From Silanimonas sp044377035 (GTDB taxonomy: Bacteria; Pseudomonadota; Gammaproteobacteria; Xanthomonadales; Xanthomonadaceae): DNA of 64,000 nt. Below are positions 1-9,760 of the stretch, piece after piece. The notes under the pieces were generated by a model. It did no database searches. It was not told the origin of the DNA and was given only the letters and a program-made list of their open reading frames with translations. The position numbers and the translations under genes are program-made. Numbering within the stretch: position 1 is the stretch's first letter; each line of letters opens with the position of its first letter. Location: assembly GCF_044377035.1 (NCBI RefSeq), contig NZ_JBILJW010000017.1, forward strand, positions 9,755 to 73,754, in the 5' to 3' direction.

Positions 1-626
1 TTGATGAACAGCGCCGGCCGCGTGCCGGTGCTCGAGGCTTCGCCGGCGAAGCGCTTCGGCGGGGCCTCGTCCAGCGTGATGTTGAACGCGCAGGGGCGGC
101 CGCACTCGAACGCGCCGTCCTCGATGACGAGGTAGACGCTCTGGCCCCAGCGCGGATCGTCGCGCAGCACCAGTTGCACGGTCGGGACGACGGCGAAACT
201 GGCGGGGTCGTCCGCGTCGGGACGCCGGTTGCGCATCGAGGCGGCTTTCTGCGGGTCGGATTCCCCGGCGATGGGCGTCGACACGTAGCTCCATAGCGCC
301 TTCAGGCGTTCGCTCTCGACCTGCGTCTTCGCCGTCTCGCGCAGCGCGTCCAGGCCCTCCGACACTTCGGTGGCGGCGGCCGTGCCGGGGCCGTCGGCGA
401 GGATCACCTCGGCGCTGGCGACGGCAATGCGGGCGTCGCCGCGTGCCCTGGCGTCGCGGTAGACCTGCAGGGTCGGGGCCATTGCCGCTTCGCGGGCGGC
501 CGCGGCGGCTTCGGCGGCTGCACGCTGCTCTTCCGGGCTCGGGCCGCAGGCGGCCAGTGCCAACACGGCGGCCGCCAGCAGGGCAGGGCGGAGGCGGAGG
601 ACGGACAGGCGGGAGGGCTGGGGCAT
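1..626 (-). CDS. Lipoprotein, unknown function (3' part missing)
   Basis: The reading frame is open from an ATG at 624-626 on the minus strand to the window edge, so the C-terminus is missing. The first 26 residues form a lipoprotein signal peptide (Arg-rich start, Leu/Ala-rich core) with lipobox LAAC and acceptor Cys27. An Ala/Glu-rich probable helix follows (residues about 30-50), then a soluble domain with an SVYLVIED segment and a cysteine pair in FECGRPC that could form a disulfide. I do not recognise the family. It is divergent from yqgE. Being envelope-anchored is a safe inference; the role is not known. Confidence 0.75.
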   Translation of the reverse strand, partial: MPQPSRLSVLRLRPALLAAAVLALAACGPSPEEQRAAAEAAAAAREAAMAPTLQVYRDARARGDARIAVASAEVILADGPGTAAATEVSEGLDALRETAKTQVESERLKALWSYVSTPIAGESDPQKAASMRNRRPDADDPASFAVVPTVQLVLRDDPRWGQSVYLVIEDGAFECGRPCAFNITLDEAPPKRFAGEASSTGTRPALFI

Positions 627-687
627 GGGTGCGTCAGGCTGGGGCCGGCCTTCAGCTTAAGCGCACCCCCGCTCGGGGCGCACGGCC

Positions 688-693
688 TACAAT
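688..693 (+). promoter_or_regulatory. Candidate -10 box of yqgE-ruvX-pyrB
   Basis: TACAAT lies 6 bases before the yqgE ATG. If used, transcription would begin at or next to the start codon, giving a leaderless or nearly leaderless mRNA. No good -35 is visible at 16-18 bases, so this is a weak call. Confidence 0.3.
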
Positions 694-699
694 GCCGGC

Positions 700-1260
700 A
701 TGCCGCTGGAAAACACGCTCTCGTCGTCGCTTCTGCTCGCCATGCCCGGTATGGACGATCCGAATTTCGCCCGCACTGCGGTGCTGGTCTGCCAGCACGA
801 CGGCGACGGGGCCATGGGCGTGGTGCTGAACCGCCGCACCGACGTGCTGCTCGGCGAGTTGTTCGAGCAGCTCGGCATCGAGGGCGCCTCGCACGAGATG
901 ATGGGCCGCCAGGTGCTGTGGGGCGGCCCGGTGCAGGTCGATCGCGGCTTCGTGCTGCACGACGACCCGCGGCCGTGGCCCTCGACCCTGCGCTTCGGCG
1001 GCTTCAGCCTCACCAGTTCGCGCGAGATCCTGCACGCCATGGCGCGCGGCGACGGCCCCGAGCGCTACCTCGTCATGGTCGGCCATGCCGGCTGGGGCGG
1101 CGAGCAGTTGGAAGGCGAACTCGCGCAGAACGCGTGGCTCACCGTGCCGGCGCCCGAGGCCATGGTCTTCGACACCGACAGCGAGCTGCTGTGGCAGGTG
1201 GCGGCGGGCCAGATCGGCGTCGACATGGCGAACATGGCCGATTACAGCGGCCACGCGTGA
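700..1260 (+). CDS. yqgE: YqgE/AlgH family protein (UPF0301)
   Basis: At 186 aa this has the usual length of the UPF0301 (DUF179) family. The family's N-terminal pattern is present: a LLLAMPGMDDPNFARTAV segment, then GVVLNRR, later GGPVQ and the Gly/Trp-rich GHAGWGGEQLE stretch. The biochemical function is not established. AlgH was named for an effect on alginate regulation in Pseudomonas, but that role does not hold generally. It is the first gene of a yqgE-ruvX-pyrB cluster, an order shared with other gammaproteobacteria. It ends 13 bases before the ruvX start. Confidence 0.93.
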   Translation: MPLENTLSSSLLLAMPGMDDPNFARTAVLVCQHDGDGAMGVVLNRRTDVLLGELFEQLGIEGASHEMMGRQVLWGGPVQVDRGFVLHDDPRPWPSTLRFGGFSLTSSREILHAMARGDGPERYLVMVGHAGWGGEQLEGELAQNAWLTVPAPEAMVFDTDSELLWQVAAGQIGVDMANMADYSGHA

Positions 1261-1273
1261 GCGGCGCTCGCGC

Positions 1274-1717
1274 ATGAGCCTCGGTGCGGTGCTCGGCTTC
1301 GACGTCGGCGCGAAGCGCATCGGCGTCGCCGTCGGCAACGGCATCACCGGCACCGCCAGCGAACTCGGGCTGATCGAGGTGCGCGACGGCATCCCGGATT
1401 GGGCGCGCTTCGAGAAGCTGTTGAAGGAGTGGGCTCCGGTGCAGCTGATCGTCGGCGACCCGCTCACCTTCGATGACGACGACCCCGACCCGCCAGCCCG
1501 CCAGCGCGCTCGCGGCTTCGCCCGTGCCGCTGCCAAGCGCAGCGGGCTGCCGGTGGTGATGGTGGACGAACGCCGCAGTTCGAAGGAGGCCGCCCGCCGC
1601 TTCGCCGACCAGCGCCGCGCCGGCATCAAGCGCCGCAGCCACGCCGAAGAGATCGACGCTCTCGCCGCCGTGGTGATCGTCGAGCGATGGCTCGCCGGCG
1701 GCAACGACCCGACCTGA
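1274..1717 (+). CDS. ruvX: RuvX/YqgF, pre-16S rRNA nuclease / Holliday junction resolvase-like
   Basis: A 147-aa RNase H-fold protein of the YqgF family, believed to process the 5' end of 16S pre-rRNA and also described as a Holliday-junction resolvase homologue. The first acidic motif, FDVGAKRIGVA, sits at residues 8-18. The GDPLTFDDDD segment and the VDERRSSKEA motif follow near residues 60-100, and a late Glu/Asp pair in HAEEIDALAA supplies the remaining acidic residues. The frame is open upstream, but the ATG at 1274 gives the family's MSLGAVLGFD start and avoids overlap with yqgE. Confidence 0.93.
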   Translation: MSLGAVLGFDVGAKRIGVAVGNGITGTASELGLIEVRDGIPDWARFEKLLKEWAPVQLIVGDPLTFDDDDPDPPARQRARGFARAAAKRSGLPVVMVDERRSSKEAARRFADQRRAGIKRRSHAEEIDALAAVVIVERWLAGGNDPT

Positions 1718-1748
1718 CCCGACTATTTCCCGAACCGATCCCGCCGCC

Positions 1749-2681
1749 ATGACGACCGAACGCCTGCGCCACCTGCTCACCCTCGACGGCCTCGGCGGCG
1801 ACCGCCTCGACGCCCTGCTCGACACCGCCGAGGCCCTGCACCCCAATGCCCTCGGTGGCACGGCGCTCCGCCACGTGCTGGCCGGTCGGACGGTGTGCAA
1901 CCTGTTCTTCGAGAACTCGACGCGCACGCGCAGCAGCTTCCAGCTGGCAGCGCAGCGCCTCGGCGCCGACGTGCTGAATTTCGACATCAGCGCTTCGTCG
2001 GTGAAGAAGGGCGAGAGCGCGCTCGACACGCTGCGGACGCTCGAGGCGATGGGCATCGATGCCTTCGTCGTGCGCCACGCCGAGAACGGCGCCGTCGCGG
2101 CGCTGGCTGCGGGCGCGAAGCCGACGACCTCGCTGTTGAACGCCGGCGATGGCCGCAGCGCGCACCCCACGCAGGGCCTGCTCGACATGCTGACGATCCG
2201 CCAGCGCAAGGGTCGCGATTTCGGCGGCCTCTCGGTGCTGATCGTCGGTGACGTGCTGCATTCGCGCGTGGCGCGCTCCGACCTTCATGCCCTGCGCCAG
2301 CTCGGCTGCCGCGACATCCGCGTCTGCGGCCCGGCCAGCCTGCTGCCCGGCTCGAACATCACCGCCGGCTGCACGGTCGGCCAGAACCTCGACGCGATGG
2401 TCGAAGGCGCCGACGTGGTGATGATGCTGCGCCTGCAGCGCGAGCGCATGGAGGAGGGCCTGGTGCCCTCGCTCGACCAGTACTTCCGCGAGTACGGCCT
2501 GACGCCGGCGCGTCTGGCGCGCGCCAAGCCGGATGCGATCGTCATGCATCCCGGCCCGATGAACCGCGGCGTCGAGATCGCCGACGCCGTGGCCGACGGC
2601 CCGCAGTCGGTGATCCTCGACCAAGTCGCGAACGGCGTCGCGGTGCGGATGGCGGTGCTCAAGCACCTGCTCGGCGGCTGA
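1749..2681 (+). CDS. pyrB: Aspartate carbamoyltransferase catalytic subunit
   Basis: At 310 aa this catalyses the first committed step of pyrimidine synthesis: carbamoyl phosphate plus aspartate to N-carbamoylaspartate. The carbamoyl-phosphate motif FFENSTRTRSSF is at about residues 50-61, HPTQGLLD near 139, and the aspartate-side MRLQRERM/HPGPMNRG segments are present. It lies 31 bases after ruvX. No pyrI, pyrR or pyrC gene is linked, so it probably works as the free catalytic trimer or with a distant partner. It converges on the S9 peptidase gene with only 9 bases between the stops and no visible terminator hairpin. Confidence 0.95.
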   Translation: MTTERLRHLLTLDGLGGDRLDALLDTAEALHPNALGGTALRHVLAGRTVCNLFFENSTRTRSSFQLAAQRLGADVLNFDISASSVKKGESALDTLRTLEAMGIDAFVVRHAENGAVAALAAGAKPTTSLLNAGDGRSAHPTQGLLDMLTIRQRKGRDFGGLSVLIVGDVLHSRVARSDLHALRQLGCRDIRVCGPASLLPGSNITAGCTVGQNLDAMVEGADVVMMLRLQRERMEEGLVPSLDQYFREYGLTPARLARAKPDAIVMHPGPMNRGVEIADAVADGPQSVILDQVANGVAVRMAVLKHLLGG

Positions 2682-2690
2682 CCCGCCGCG

Positions 2691-4658
2691 TCACGGTGCC
2701 GGCAGGTGCCGGCGCAGGAAGGTGAGGAGCCGCGTGGCGCGATCGCGCCGGTTTTCGAGCGCGTAGAACCCGTGGCCTTCGCCCTCGTACACCTTCATGT
2801 CGACGGCCACGCCCTTCGCGCGGAGCGCTTCGGCGAACGCGGTCGTCTGCGACGGCGGCGTGCGCTGGTCGAGCGCGCCGGCATGCAACAGCACCGGGTC
2901 GGCGATGTCGGCCACGCGGCGGATCGGCGAGATCGCGGCGCGATCGACGTCGCCGATCGAGTTGCCCACGGCCTCGCGTGCCCGACGGTAGCGACCGACG
3001 TCGGCGGATTCCTCCCAGGTGGTGAGGTCGTAGAGCCCAACCTCGCCGACGCCGCAGGCGAACATCTCCGGGTCGTTGGCGAGGGCCAGCATCGACGCAT
3101 AGGCGCCGTAGCTGCCACCGACGGCGCACCATCGGCCCGCCGCGCCGTGGCCCTCGCGGTTCGCCCACGCGACCGCGTCTTCGAGATCACGCTGCATGGC
3201 GGCGCCCCATTGGCCGCGGCCGGCTTCGAGAAAGGCGGCGCCGCGGCCGGAAGAGCCGCGGAAGTTCACTTGCAGCACCCCGTAGCCGGCCTTCGCGAGC
3301 AGCTGCACCGTATCGTCGAACAAGCCCTCGTCGCGGACGCCGATGGGACCGCCGTGCGGCATCAGCACCATCGGTACCGGGCCCTCGGCCGCGCCGATCG
3401 GGCGCGTCAGGAAACCATGCAGTTCGAGGCCATCGCGGGCCTTGAACTGGATCGGCACCGACGGAACCAGTTCGGAGGCCTCGACGCCGTCGAGCAGGGC
3501 GGCGATGCGCTCGAGGCGCTTCGTCGCCGGGTTCCACAGGTGGAAGGTGCCCGGATCGCGGTCGGAGTACGAGGTGATCAGTCGGATGTCGTCGGGGCCG
3601 GACGCCGGGCCGACGTCGATGGCTTTCCCGGCCAGCAGCGAGGCCAGCGCGCGATGCACGGCAGCGACCTCGTCGCCATTGTCGAAGAAGACGCTGGTGC
3701 GATCGCCCCCGACCGGGCGCACGCCGATCGGCGTGCCGTCGCCTGTGCGATGCACGACGCCGGGATCGAACACCGGGTGTGACCAGGCGGCCTGCCATTG
3801 GCCGTCCGCGATGCCGCGCCATTCCAGCCGGCTCGGGCCGGAAGCCTGCTGGCGCTGGAACAGGATGCGCTGGCCGTCGGCCGAGAAGCCCAGGGCGTAC
3901 CAGGCCTGTCCTTCGCGCTCCGCACGATGCAGCAGGGTCCATTCGGCGCTGTCGGATTCCCGGTACCAGGTCTCGTAGATGTCGTTGCCGGGCGAGCCCT
4001 GCGCGATGCGCACCTGCCCATCGGCATCCGTGACGAAGCCGGCATTCGCTACCGGCGAGCGCGCGACGCGGGTCACGCGGCCGGTGGAAAGCTCCGAACG
4101 GTGGACTTCCGGGATGGGGGCGAGGCCTTCGAAGGCCTGCAGGTGCAGAAGCACATGGTCGTCGTCCTTGGCGAGCCCGTCGAGCAGCTCGGCACCGACG
4201 CCGCGCGCATCGGTACCGCGCAGCAGGCCGCTCACCTGGCTGTTCAGTGCCGCGGCTTCACCTTCGCGGAGGTCGAGCCGGTAGAGGATGCCCGTGGGCA
4301 TCGGGGCCTCGTACTTGTCGAAGCGCTTGAGCAGCCGGGCCAGCACCACGTGCGGCGACACCCAGACCGGATCGACGACATGGGTGTCCTCGCCGAAGCC
4401 CATGTGGGCAGCGATGCCGCCGTCGGCGCGGCGCAGCACCACGATGATCGTCTTGTCGCCCTGGGCCATCTGCAGCGCGAGGTGCGCGCCGTCGGGTGAC
4501 AGCGCCACGTCGCCGATGCGGGGTTCGACCACCAGTTGCTGCACGAGGTCTTCGATGCGGTGGCTCGAAGGCGTCGGCGCGGCGCTGGATGGCGAAACCG
4601 CGCCGGCAAGCAGGGCAGTGGCCAGCATCAGCGCGGTGGGCGCGGCGATCCGTCGCAT
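2691..4658 (-). CDS. Exported S9 (prolyl oligopeptidase family) peptidase
   Basis: A 655-aa serine peptidase. The N-terminus is a Sec signal peptide (Arg2-Arg3, hydrophobic stretch, probable cleavage after Ala-Ala near 27). An N-terminal beta-propeller-like region precedes an alpha/beta-hydrolase domain from about residue 400. The triad is visible: Ser516 in GGSYGAY, Asp597 in GALDQRT and His629 in GEGHGFY. The oxyanion-type HGGP segment is also present. It belongs to the acylaminoacyl/dipeptidyl peptidase branch, so it probably trims peptides in the periplasm. It is a clear paralogue of the gene at 58236, sharing the HGGPxGVRD and NFRGSxGxGxAF patterns. Specificity cannot be read from sequence. 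Confidence 0.92.
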   Translation of the reverse strand: MRRIAAPTALMLATALLAGAVSPSSAAPTPSSHRIEDLVQQLVVEPRIGDVALSPDGAHLALQMAQGDKTIIVVLRRADGGIAAHMGFGEDTHVVDPVWVSPHVVLARLLKRFDKYEAPMPTGILYRLDLREGEAAALNSQVSGLLRGTDARGVGAELLDGLAKDDDHVLLHLQAFEGLAPIPEVHRSELSTGRVTRVARSPVANAGFVTDADGQVRIAQGSPGNDIYETWYRESDSAEWTLLHRAEREGQAWYALGFSADGQRILFQRQQASGPSRLEWRGIADGQWQAAWSHPVFDPGVVHRTGDGTPIGVRPVGGDRTSVFFDNGDEVAAVHRALASLLAGKAIDVGPASGPDDIRLITSYSDRDPGTFHLWNPATKRLERIAALLDGVEASELVPSVPIQFKARDGLELHGFLTRPIGAAEGPVPMVLMPHGGPIGVRDEGLFDDTVQLLAKAGYGVLQVNFRGSSGRGAAFLEAGRGQWGAAMQRDLEDAVAWANREGHGAAGRWCAVGGSYGAYASMLALANDPEMFACGVGEVGLYDLTTWEESADVGRYRRAREAVGNSIGDVDRAAISPIRRVADIADPVLLHAGALDQRTPPSQTTAFAEALRAKGVAVDMKVYEGEGHGFYALENRRDRATRLLTFLRRHLPAP

Positions 4659-4730
4659 GTCGGGGGTCCTTCGGGGGCGGTGTCGGGGAAGCCAAGCGTC
4701 CCGATTCGGGCCGCCCGGTGCAAGCGCCCG

Positions 4731-5429
4731 TCAGCGCGCGAGCACGTCCGCCTGTGGCGTGCCGTCCATCGGCTCCAGCGTGGTCTCCGCGACGGCCAGG
4801 CCTTCGGCATCGAGCCGGTAGCGGATCACGCGGACGAAGCCCGCGCTTGGGCTCGCGTTGTCGTCGTCGTCGCGGTACAGCGGGAAGCTGCGGACCAAGG
4901 CATCGCCCTGCACGCCGAACTGGTCGCGGCCGCGCCATCCGATGGCCGCCTCGTCGTCGAGGGTCGGCGCCTGGATCGCCGTGGCGCCACCGGCGGCGTC
5001 GAAGCGCCATCCGCGCACGTCCCCTTCGGCCGAGCTCCCGCCGCTGCGCGTCCAGAGCAGCAGTTCGGGCGCGGAATCGCCGTCGAGGTCGGTGGCGAAG
5101 GCCTCGGCGAGGCCGCCGACCACGTCGAGCCGAAGGCGCTGCGGGGCGGCGCCGACCGTGGCGGTGAGCACCAGCACGTCGATGCGCGTGGCATCGCCGA
5201 CGGTGGCGGTATCGAGATCGAACTGCCAGCCCGAACCGGACAGGCGAAGGCTGCGGATGACCGGTGTGTCCGCCGCTGGCGTGCCCGTGGGTTCCGCCTC
5301 GATGGCCGTAGGCGGGATGTGCGGCGTGGCCGCAGGGGTAGGTGGCGCGGGATCTCGGCCGTTTTCGCCGCATCCCGCCAGGGTCGCCGTGGCGACGAGC
5401 AGCAGTGCGAGGCGGCCCGGCGCGCGCAT
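4731..5429 (-). CDS. Lipoprotein with an Asp-rich repeat motif, unknown function
   Basis: A 232-aa predicted lipoprotein: signal peptide with lipobox LAGC, then a Pro/Ala/Thr-rich linker (about residues 25-55) and a beta-rich domain. The DLDGDSAPELLLW motif near the middle resembles the calcium-binding loop of FG-GAP/integrin-like repeats (DxDGDxxPELLL). A second acidic run, YRDDDDN, lies nearer the C-terminus. The frame reads through upstream for hundreds of codons, but the ATG at 5427-5429 gives the signal peptide and starts 2 bases after the mgtE stop. It is therefore probably cotranscribed with mgtE. No family was recognised with confidence. Confidence 0.75.
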   Translation of the reverse strand: MRAPGRLALLLVATATLAGCGENGRDPAPPTPAATPHIPPTAIEAEPTGTPAADTPVIRSLRLSGSGWQFDLDTATVGDATRIDVLVLTATVGAAPQRLRLDVVGGLAEAFATDLDGDSAPELLLWTRSGGSSAEGDVRGWRFDAAGGATAIQAPTLDDEAAIGWRGRDQFGVQGDALVRSFPLYRDDDDNASPSAGFVRVIRYRLDAEGLAVAETTLEPMDGTPQADVLAR

Positions 5430-5431
5430 CG

Positions 5432-6793
5432 TCAGTGCATCAGGAAGACGGTGGCGAGGCCGAGGAAGGCGAAGAAACCCATCACGTCGGTCACGGTGGT
5501 GAGGATTACGCCGCCGCCGACCGCCGGATCGACGTTGAAGCGGCGCAGCAGCATCGGCACCAGCACGCCCGCGCAGGCCGCGAAGCCGAGGTTGATCACC
5601 ATCGCGGCGAAGATCACCGCGGCGATGCCCGGGCTGCGGAACCACGCCAGCGTCACCGTGGCGACGACGAGGCCGAGCAGCACGCCGTTCATCAGCGCGA
5701 TGCGGATCTCCTTCCAGACCAGCGTGCGCAGGTTGGCGGCGGAGACCTGGCCCAGGGCGAGGCCGCGCACCATCAGGGCCAGCACCTGCGTGCCGGCGTT
5801 GCCGCCCATGCCCGCGACGATGGGCATCAGCACCGCGAGGGCAACCACTTCCGCCAGCGTGGCCTGGAAGCGGCCCACGACGCTGGCGGCCAGGAAGGCG
5901 GTGCCGAGGTTGATGCTCAGCCACAGGAAGCGGCCGCGGAAGGCGCGCAGCACCGGGCTGAACAGGCTCTCGTCCTCGCTGACGCCGGCCGCGGAGAGCA
6001 CCTGGTAGTCGGCCTGCTCGCGGATGATGTCGACGACGTCGTCGATGGTGATGCGGCCGAGCAGCACGTTGTTGTCGTCCACCACCGGCGCCGAGATCCA
6101 GTCGTGGTCGGAGAACTGCCTTGCCACCTCGTCGGAAAGGGTGTCGACGGCGATGGCGGGCTGCTCGCCATCCATCAGCGTGTTGATCGGCGTCGTTGGT
6201 TCGTGCGTGAGCAACTGGGCCAGCGCGATGCGGCCGAGGTACTGGTGGCGGCGGCTGACGACGTAGAGGTGGTCGGTGTTCTCGGGCAGTTCGCCGCGCA
6301 GGCGCAGGAAGCGCAGCACCACGTCGACGCTGACGTCGGCGCGCACCGTCACCACGTCCGGGTTCATCAGGCGCCCGGCGCTGTCCTCGGGATACGACAG
6401 CACCTGTTCGAGGCGCTCGCGGTTCTCGCGGTCCATCGACTTCAGCACCTCGTCGATGACCGTGTCGGGCAGGTCCTCCATCAGCTCGGCGAGGTCGTCG
6501 ATGTCGAGGTCCTCGACCGCGGCGACGAGCTCGTCGGCGTCCATCGCCGCGATCAGGCCCTCGCGGACCTCGTCGTCGACGTGCAGCAGCACTTCGCCGT
6601 CGTCTTCCGGATCGACGAGGCCCCAGACCACGTCGCGCTTGGCCGGCGGCAGCGATTCGAGCAGGTTGCCGATCTCGGCCGCCGACAGCGAGTTCACCAA
6701 CCGGCGCACGGGCCCGAGCCGCCCGCTGTCGAGGGACTCCGACAGCATGCGCAGCTGGTGGGCGGTGCGTTCGTGGCGGGCGGCGTCGACCAT
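5432..6793 (-). CDS. mgtE: Magnesium transporter MgtE
   Basis: A 453-aa inner-membrane Mg2+ channel. An acidic N-terminal MgtE_N helical domain (residues about 20-125) is followed by a CBS pair (about 130-255) and five predicted membrane helices in the last 170 residues. The gating region MPIVAGMGGNAGTQ, characteristic of MgtE, and the late DVMGFFAFLGLA helix are both present. Cytosolic Mg2+ bound between the N-domain and CBS domains closes the pore in studied MgtE proteins. It reads into a lipoprotein gene 2 bases downstream. Confidence 0.95.
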   Translation of the reverse strand: MVDAARHERTAHQLRMLSESLDSGRLGPVRRLVNSLSAAEIGNLLESLPPAKRDVVWGLVDPEDDGEVLLHVDDEVREGLIAAMDADELVAAVEDLDIDDLAELMEDLPDTVIDEVLKSMDRENRERLEQVLSYPEDSAGRLMNPDVVTVRADVSVDVVLRFLRLRGELPENTDHLYVVSRRHQYLGRIALAQLLTHEPTTPINTLMDGEQPAIAVDTLSDEVARQFSDHDWISAPVVDDNNVLLGRITIDDVVDIIREQADYQVLSAAGVSEDESLFSPVLRAFRGRFLWLSINLGTAFLAASVVGRFQATLAEVVALAVLMPIVAGMGGNAGTQVLALMVRGLALGQVSAANLRTLVWKEIRIALMNGVLLGLVVATVTLAWFRSPGIAAVIFAAMVINLGFAACAGVLVPMLLRRFNVDPAVGGGVILTTVTDVMGFFAFLGLATVFLMH

Positions 6794-6822
6794 CGAGGAG
6801 CCTGAGCGTGCAGGGCGCGCGC

Positions 6823-6828
6823 ATTATG
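6823..6828 (-). promoter_or_regulatory. Candidate -10 box of mgtE
   Basis: On the minus strand the sequence is CATAAT, 5 of 6 to the sigma-70 consensus, 29 bases before the mgtE ATG. The expected -35 position is poor, so the call is tentative. No M-box-like leader is apparent: there is too little room between this site and the start. Confidence 0.28.
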
Positions 6829-6924
6829 GCCCTTGGGCGCGGGGGCGAACAGCGCGCCGCGCGTGCTTGCGGCGTTCATCGAGGCTCCGGCACGCTGGTG
6901 CACCGTCGATCGGAGCTGCCGACC

Positions 6925-7305
6925 ATGCGAATTCCTGCCATCGCCACCGCCGCCCTGTTGCTCGCCGCCTGTGCGCCCGGCGAGATCGTGCCGACGGAAC
7001 CGATGGCGCTCGACGGCGTGCGCTTCGAGGTGGAGGCCTTGCCGCAGGCTGAGGGCGCCTGCGATCCGGCACAGCCTTTCCCGGCGCGCGTCACCTGGGA
7101 CGTCACCGACTGGACCGACCCGAAGTTCGACTTCCTGCTGCGCAGCACGAACGGCCAGCTGTTCGCCCGCCACAACACGGCGAGCGGGGAGCACGTGACC
7201 GATCCCTACGCGCACGAAGGTCTGTGGATCCTCCTCGTCGACCGCAACACGCAGCTGCTGGTCGCCGCGACGCCGGTGCCCGCGCTGGTCTGTCCTGCCG
7301 ATTGA
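6925..7305 (+). CDS. Small lipoprotein, unknown function
   Basis: A 126-aa predicted lipoprotein: the signal peptide ends in lipobox LAAC. The rest is a single small beta-rich domain with two cysteines, one in GACDPAQPF and one at the C-terminus in LVCPAD, that could bond to each other. The frame is open upstream to 6808, but the ATG at 6925 is the one that gives the signal peptide. It sits alone on the plus strand between two minus-strand genes, mgtE and the EI gene, which may be neighbours in relatives. I do not recognise the domain. Confidence 0.7.
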   Translation: MRIPAIATAALLLAACAPGEIVPTEPMALDGVRFEVEALPQAEGACDPAQPFPARVTWDVTDWTDPKFDFLLRSTNGQLFARHNTASGEHVTDPYAHEGLWILLVDRNTQLLVAATPVPALVCPAD

Positions 7306-7326
7306 GTCGCGCGCCGACGCGGCGGC

Positions 7327-9050
<1,724 letters not shown>

Positions 9051-9051
<1 letters not shown>

Positions 9052-9320
9052 CAGCTCTCCTCGTCGAAGCGTCGGGCGAACAGGGCTTCCGCGGCGGCCA
9101 TGGCCTCGGTTTCGTCCGGACCGTCGGTGCGCAGCGTCACCGTGCTGCCCTGTCCCGCCGCGAGCAGCAGCACGCCCATGATGGATTTCGCGTTCACCTC
9201 GCGGCCGCTACCCACGAGGGTGGCCTGCGCCTTGAAGCCGCCGAGCAACTGCACGAGCTTGGCCGAGGCCCGCGCGTGCAGGCCGAGGCGGTTGATGACG
9301 GGGATCTGCCGTTCAAGCAT
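9051..9320 (-). CDS. ptsH: Phosphocarrier protein HPr
   Basis: An 89-aa HPr. His15, the residue phosphorylated by EI, lies in GLHARASAK, and Ser46 lies in NAKSIMGVLLLAAGQGS. A serine at 46 in this context is the target of HPr kinase/phosphorylase, whose gene is in the same operon. The full His15/Ser46 regulatory circuit is therefore encoded here. The gene overlaps the upstream EIIA gene by 8 bases and the downstream EI gene by 1. Confidence 0.95.
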
Positions 9321-9705
9321 CGTCGAGCACCACGCCGTTGCGGCCGCCGTTGGCCGCGGTTCGCGCCAGGTCCTCGAGGCCCTGGTCGCCGTAATTCATC
9401 ACCCGCAGCAGCATCGGCAGCGACAGCCCGGCCACGCGGCGGCAGGGCGAAGCGATCTGCGTGAGCTGGTGGGCCAAGCGCGCGGGTGAGGCGCCATAGA
9501 CGTCGGTGAGCAGCAAGGCGCCGTCGTCGCCCATCACCTTCTTCAGCGCCGCGCTGGCGCGCGGAAGTTGCACGGCGAGGTCGGCGTCGAATTCGAGCTC
9601 GAACGCCCGCGCCTCCAGCGGCAGCTTGCCGAGCAGGCGCGATGCGGTTTCGAGCAGGGCGTTGCCGAGCCCGGGATGGGTGACGAGGAGGATGCCGACG
9701 GCCAT
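9313..9705 (-). CDS. PTS EIIA component, mannose/fructose type
   Basis: A 130-aa single-domain EIIA of the mannose family (PF03610). The phosphorylatable His10 is in LVTHPGLGNAL, and the GDDGALLLTDVYGASPA segment carries the conserved Asp. No EIIB, EIIC or EIID gene is adjacent, so it probably serves as a regulatory phosphate acceptor rather than in sugar uptake. This matches the incomplete PTS of other Lysobacterales and of many alpha- and betaproteobacteria. It starts 55 bases downstream of rapZ. Confidence 0.9.
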   Translation of the reverse strand: MAVGILLVTHPGLGNALLETASRLLGKLPLEARAFELEFDADLAVQLPRASAALKKVMGDDGALLLTDVYGASPARLAHQLTQIASPCRRVAGLSLPMLLRVMNYGDQGLEDLARTAANGGRNGVVLDDA

Positions 9706-9760
9706 GCATCGAACCTTAGCAAACCCCCATGGCGCGTCGGCAAGCGCCGACGCCGCGGGC

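Noticed and set aside
4731..6824. A 697-codon frame that would fuse the lipoprotein at 4731 with an upstream reading through mgtE
   Set aside because: The upstream part is an out-of-frame reading of mgtE. The lipoprotein signal peptide begins at 5429, right after the mgtE stop.
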